Below are positions 62,276 to 64,000 of a stretch of DNA of 64,000 bases, in pieces. Origin of the DNA: Streptomyces sp. YIM 121038 (GTDB lineage: Bacteria > Actinomycetota > Actinomycetes > Streptomycetales > Streptomycetaceae). Made by a program: the position numbers and the translations under genes. Each line of letters opens with the position of its first letter. Within the stretch, counting starts at the first letter, position 1. Where the stretch lies: positions 7,624,001 through 7,688,000 of the forward strand of contig NZ_CP030771.1 of NCBI RefSeq assembly GCF_006088715.1, written 5' to 3'. Below the pieces are notes generated by a model, which saw only the letters and a program-made list of their open reading frames with translations, searched no databases and had not been told where the DNA came from.

Positions 62276-63034
62276 ATGCACGCAAGCGCTCGCTTCACCG
62301 GCCGGGTGGCCGTCGTCACCGGCGCCGCCTCCGGCATCGGCGCCGCCACCGCCGTGCGCCTCGCCGCGGAGGGCGCCGCCGTGGTCGTCGCCGACGTGGC
62401 CGCCGAGCGCGGCACGGCCGTCGCCGAGGGCATCCGGACCGAGGGCGGACGGGCGGCCTTCGTCCGCGCCGACGTCGCCGACGCCGCCGACTGGGAGCGC
62501 GTCCTCGCCGCCGCCCACGGCTTCGGCCCGGTCGGCGTCCTCGTCAGCAACGCCTACGCCTCCGAGATCGCCCCCGCGCACGCGATGACCCGGGCGTCCT
62601 TCGAGCACCAGCTCGCCGTGAACGTGACCGGCGCCTTCCTCGGCGTCAAGGCGGCCCTGGCCGATCTGCGCGCGCACCGCGGCGCGGTCGTCGTCACCTC
62701 CTCCGTGCACGCCACCCACGGCATCCCCGGCCACCCCGGGTACGCGGCCAGCAAGGGCGCCCTGGTGTCCCTGTGCGGGCAGCTCGCCGTCGAGTACGGG
62801 CCCGAGGTGCGGGTCAACGCGGTGCTGCCGGGGCCGATCCTGACGCCCGCCTGGGACCGGATGACCGAGGCGGACCGGGAGCGGAGCGTCGTGGGCACCG
62901 CCGCGCGCCGGTTCGGCTCGCCCGCGGAGGTGGCGGCGGCCATCGCGTTCCTCGCCGCGGACGAGGCCTCGTACGTCACCGGCACGAGCCTGGTCGTGGA
63001 CGGCGGCTGGAGCGTGGTCAAGGACTCGGCCTGA
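62276..63034 (+). CDS. Short-chain dehydrogenase/reductase
   Basis: A 252-residue classical SDR. The cofactor loop is VVTGAASGIGAATA with Asp in VVVADVAAE favouring NAD. VSNAYASE stands in the NNAG position, Ser is in VVTSSVHATHG, and the catalytic YxxxK is YAASKGA. The end reads YVTGTSLVVDGGWS. ATG at 62276. It lies 70 bp before a sugar-acid dehydratase, so oxidation of a sugar to an acid, or reduction of a keto-deoxy acid, is likely. Confidence 0.9.
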   Translation: MHASARFTGRVAVVTGAASGIGAATAVRLAAEGAAVVVADVAAERGTAVAEGIRTEGGRAAFVRADVADAADWERVLAAAHGFGPVGVLVSNAYASEIAPAHAMTRASFEHQLAVNVTGAFLGVKAALADLRAHRGAVVVTSSVHATHGIPGHPGYAASKGALVSLCGQLAVEYGPEVRVNAVLPGPILTPAWDRMTEADRERSVVGTAARRFGSPAEVAAAIAFLAADEASYVTGTSLVVDGGWSVVKDSA

Positions 63035-63104
63035 CCCCGCGAGGGCGGCCCGCCCGAGAACCCGCCCGAGAACCCGCCAGGAAGAGGCGTCGAAGGAGCG
63101 GCAG

Positions 63105-64000
63105 TTGAAGATCACCCGGGTGGAAACCTTCCTCGTCCCGCCGCGCTGGCTGTTCTGCCGCGTGGAGACCGACGACGGCGTCGTCGGCTGGGGCGAACCC
63201 GTCGTCGAGGGCCGCGCCGAGGTCGTGCGCGCCGCCGTCGACGTCCTCGCCGAGTATCTGCTCGGCAAGGACCCCGCCCGCATCCAGGACCACTGGCAGG
63301 TGCTCAGCAAGGGCGGCTTCTACCGCGGCGGCCCGGTGCTCTCCAGCGCCGTCGCGGGCCTGGACCAGGCGCTGTGGGACATCGCGGGCAAGGCCTACGG
63401 GGCGCCCGTGCACGCGCTGCTCGGCGGGCCCGTGCGGGAGCGGGCGCGCGTGTACGCCTGGGTGGGCGGCGACGAGCCGAGCGCGCTCGCCGACCAGGTC
63501 GCCGCGCAGGTCGACGCGGGCTTCACGGCGGTCAAGATGAACGCGGCGGGGGTGACGTCGCCCCTCACCACCCCCGCTGAGACGGCGGCCGTCGTCGAGA
63601 GGGTCGCCGTCGCCCGCGAGGTGCTCGGCGCGCACCGCGACGTCGCCGTCGACTTCCACGGCCGCCTCACCCCCGCGAGCGCCCGCCGCGTCCTGCCCGC
63701 ACTCGCCCCGCTGCACCCGCTGTTCGCCGAGGAGCCGCTCCTTCCCGACCAGGCGCACCTCCTTCCGGGCCTGGTCGCCGCCAGCCCCGTGCCCCTCGCC
63801 ACCGGCGAACGGCTCTACTCCCGCGCCGACTTCCTGCCCGCGCTCACCGCGGGCATCGCCGTCGCCCAGCCCGACCTCAGCCACGCGGGCGGCATCACGG
63901 AGGTGCTGCGCATCGCCGCGCTCGCCGAGACCTACGGCGCGCTGCTCGCCCCACACTGCCCGCTCGGCCCGATCGCCCTGGCCGCGAGCCTCCAGGTCGC
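63105..64000 (+). CDS. Mandelate racemase/enolase-superfamily dehydratase, galactonate dehydratase-like (partial)
   Basis: The first 298 residues of an enolase-superfamily enzyme; the gene runs off the window. TTG at 63105 after GGAGCG. The capping domain shows ITRVETFLVPPRWLFCRVET, GWGEPVVEGRAEVV and FYRGGPVLSSAVAGLDQALW. The barrel has AVKMNAAG, VAVDFHGRLTPASARRVL (Asp, His), LFAEEPLLPDQ (Glu), LATGERLYSRADF and AQPDLSHAGGITE, then LAPHCPLGPIALAAS. This set of metal and general-base residues matches galactonate dehydratase (DgoD)-like enzymes. The SDR before it probably feeds or uses its product. Confidence 0.87.
   Translation, partial: MKITRVETFLVPPRWLFCRVETDDGVVGWGEPVVEGRAEVVRAAVDVLAEYLLGKDPARIQDHWQVLSKGGFYRGGPVLSSAVAGLDQALWDIAGKAYGAPVHALLGGPVRERARVYAWVGGDEPSALADQVAAQVDAGFTAVKMNAAGVTSPLTTPAETAAVVERVAVAREVLGAHRDVAVDFHGRLTPASARRVLPALAPLHPLFAEEPLLPDQAHLLPGLVAASPVPLATGERLYSRADFLPALTAGIAVAQPDLSHAGGITEVLRIAALAETYGALLAPHCPLGPIALAASLQV

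Overview
The window is high-GC actinobacterial chromosome, almost certainly Streptomyces. Support for this: strong G/C third-position bias, frequent GTG/TTG starts, AGGAGG-type ribosome sites, dispersed copies of a GTCCGGCGT...GAGGACGAG intergenic repeat, and several families common in Streptomyces (ROK regulators, Frc/OFA oxalate genes, NACHT proteins, an integration remnant at tRNA-Leu).

Layout. 1-138: tail of a MarR-type gene. 334-1402: fdhD beside a gutted formate dehydrogenase gene. 1536-4966: an OFA (oxalate/formate-type) transporter with its small subunit, a lone KAS III (FabH-like) gene and a GntR/FadR regulator; a palindrome upstream of the transporter shares a 10-bp core with the site upstream of the regulator. 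5325-12940: a sugar-catabolic group (ROK regulator, RbsABC-like importer, Gfo/Idh/MocA dehydrogenase, TIM-barrel isomerase). 13260-17153: a secreted sugar dehydrogenase and a ThuA/DUF1080 lipoprotein. 17285-25163: a tightly coupled seven-gene operon that is an actinobacterial version of the Ebo cluster, with an inositol-phosphate synthase homologue in place of the usual EboD cyclase, followed by a Tat-exported isomerase-like protein (25365-26465). 26649-37339: an oxalate-type module with two tandem OFA transporters, an NDP-forming acyl-CoA ligase, Frc, a ThDP enzyme (Oxc-like), and divergent SucC/SucD-like genes. 37243-38577: a DUF2254 membrane protein. 38727-41583: tRNA-Leu followed by a decayed integrative element (truncated integrase, primase remnant, small genes, an XRE regulator). 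41726-43567: GH3 N-acetylhexosaminidase with DasR-like sites. 44009-52957: an unrecognised biosynthetic-looking cluster (MDR dehydrogenase, Gfo/Idh/MocA, PhyH oxygenase, LuxE/PaaK-like ligase, LuxC-like reductase, a hydrolase-aminotransferase fusion, radical SAM). 53199-60415: a periplasmic-binding-like membrane protein paired with a P-loop protein, then a NACHT-LRR protein. 60507-64000: metallophosphoesterase, a NarL-type regulator with a degenerate receiver domain, an SDR and an enolase-superfamily sugar-acid dehydratase.

How the parts connect. The OFA transporter at 1654 and the frc/oxc-like locus 33 kb away share a 17-bp promoter element (16 of 17 bases identical) plus ACTGT/ACAGT half-sites, so the GntR protein at 4289 may control a dispersed oxalate regulon. 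The sugar genes from 5.3 to 26.5 kb look like uptake and oxidative or isomerising processing of a glycoside or cyclitol. The Ebo-type operon probably makes or moves a prenylated cyclitol-like product. The 44-53 kb cluster reads as acid activation, reduction to an aldehyde and transamination to an amine, and is the best candidate for an undescribed pathway.
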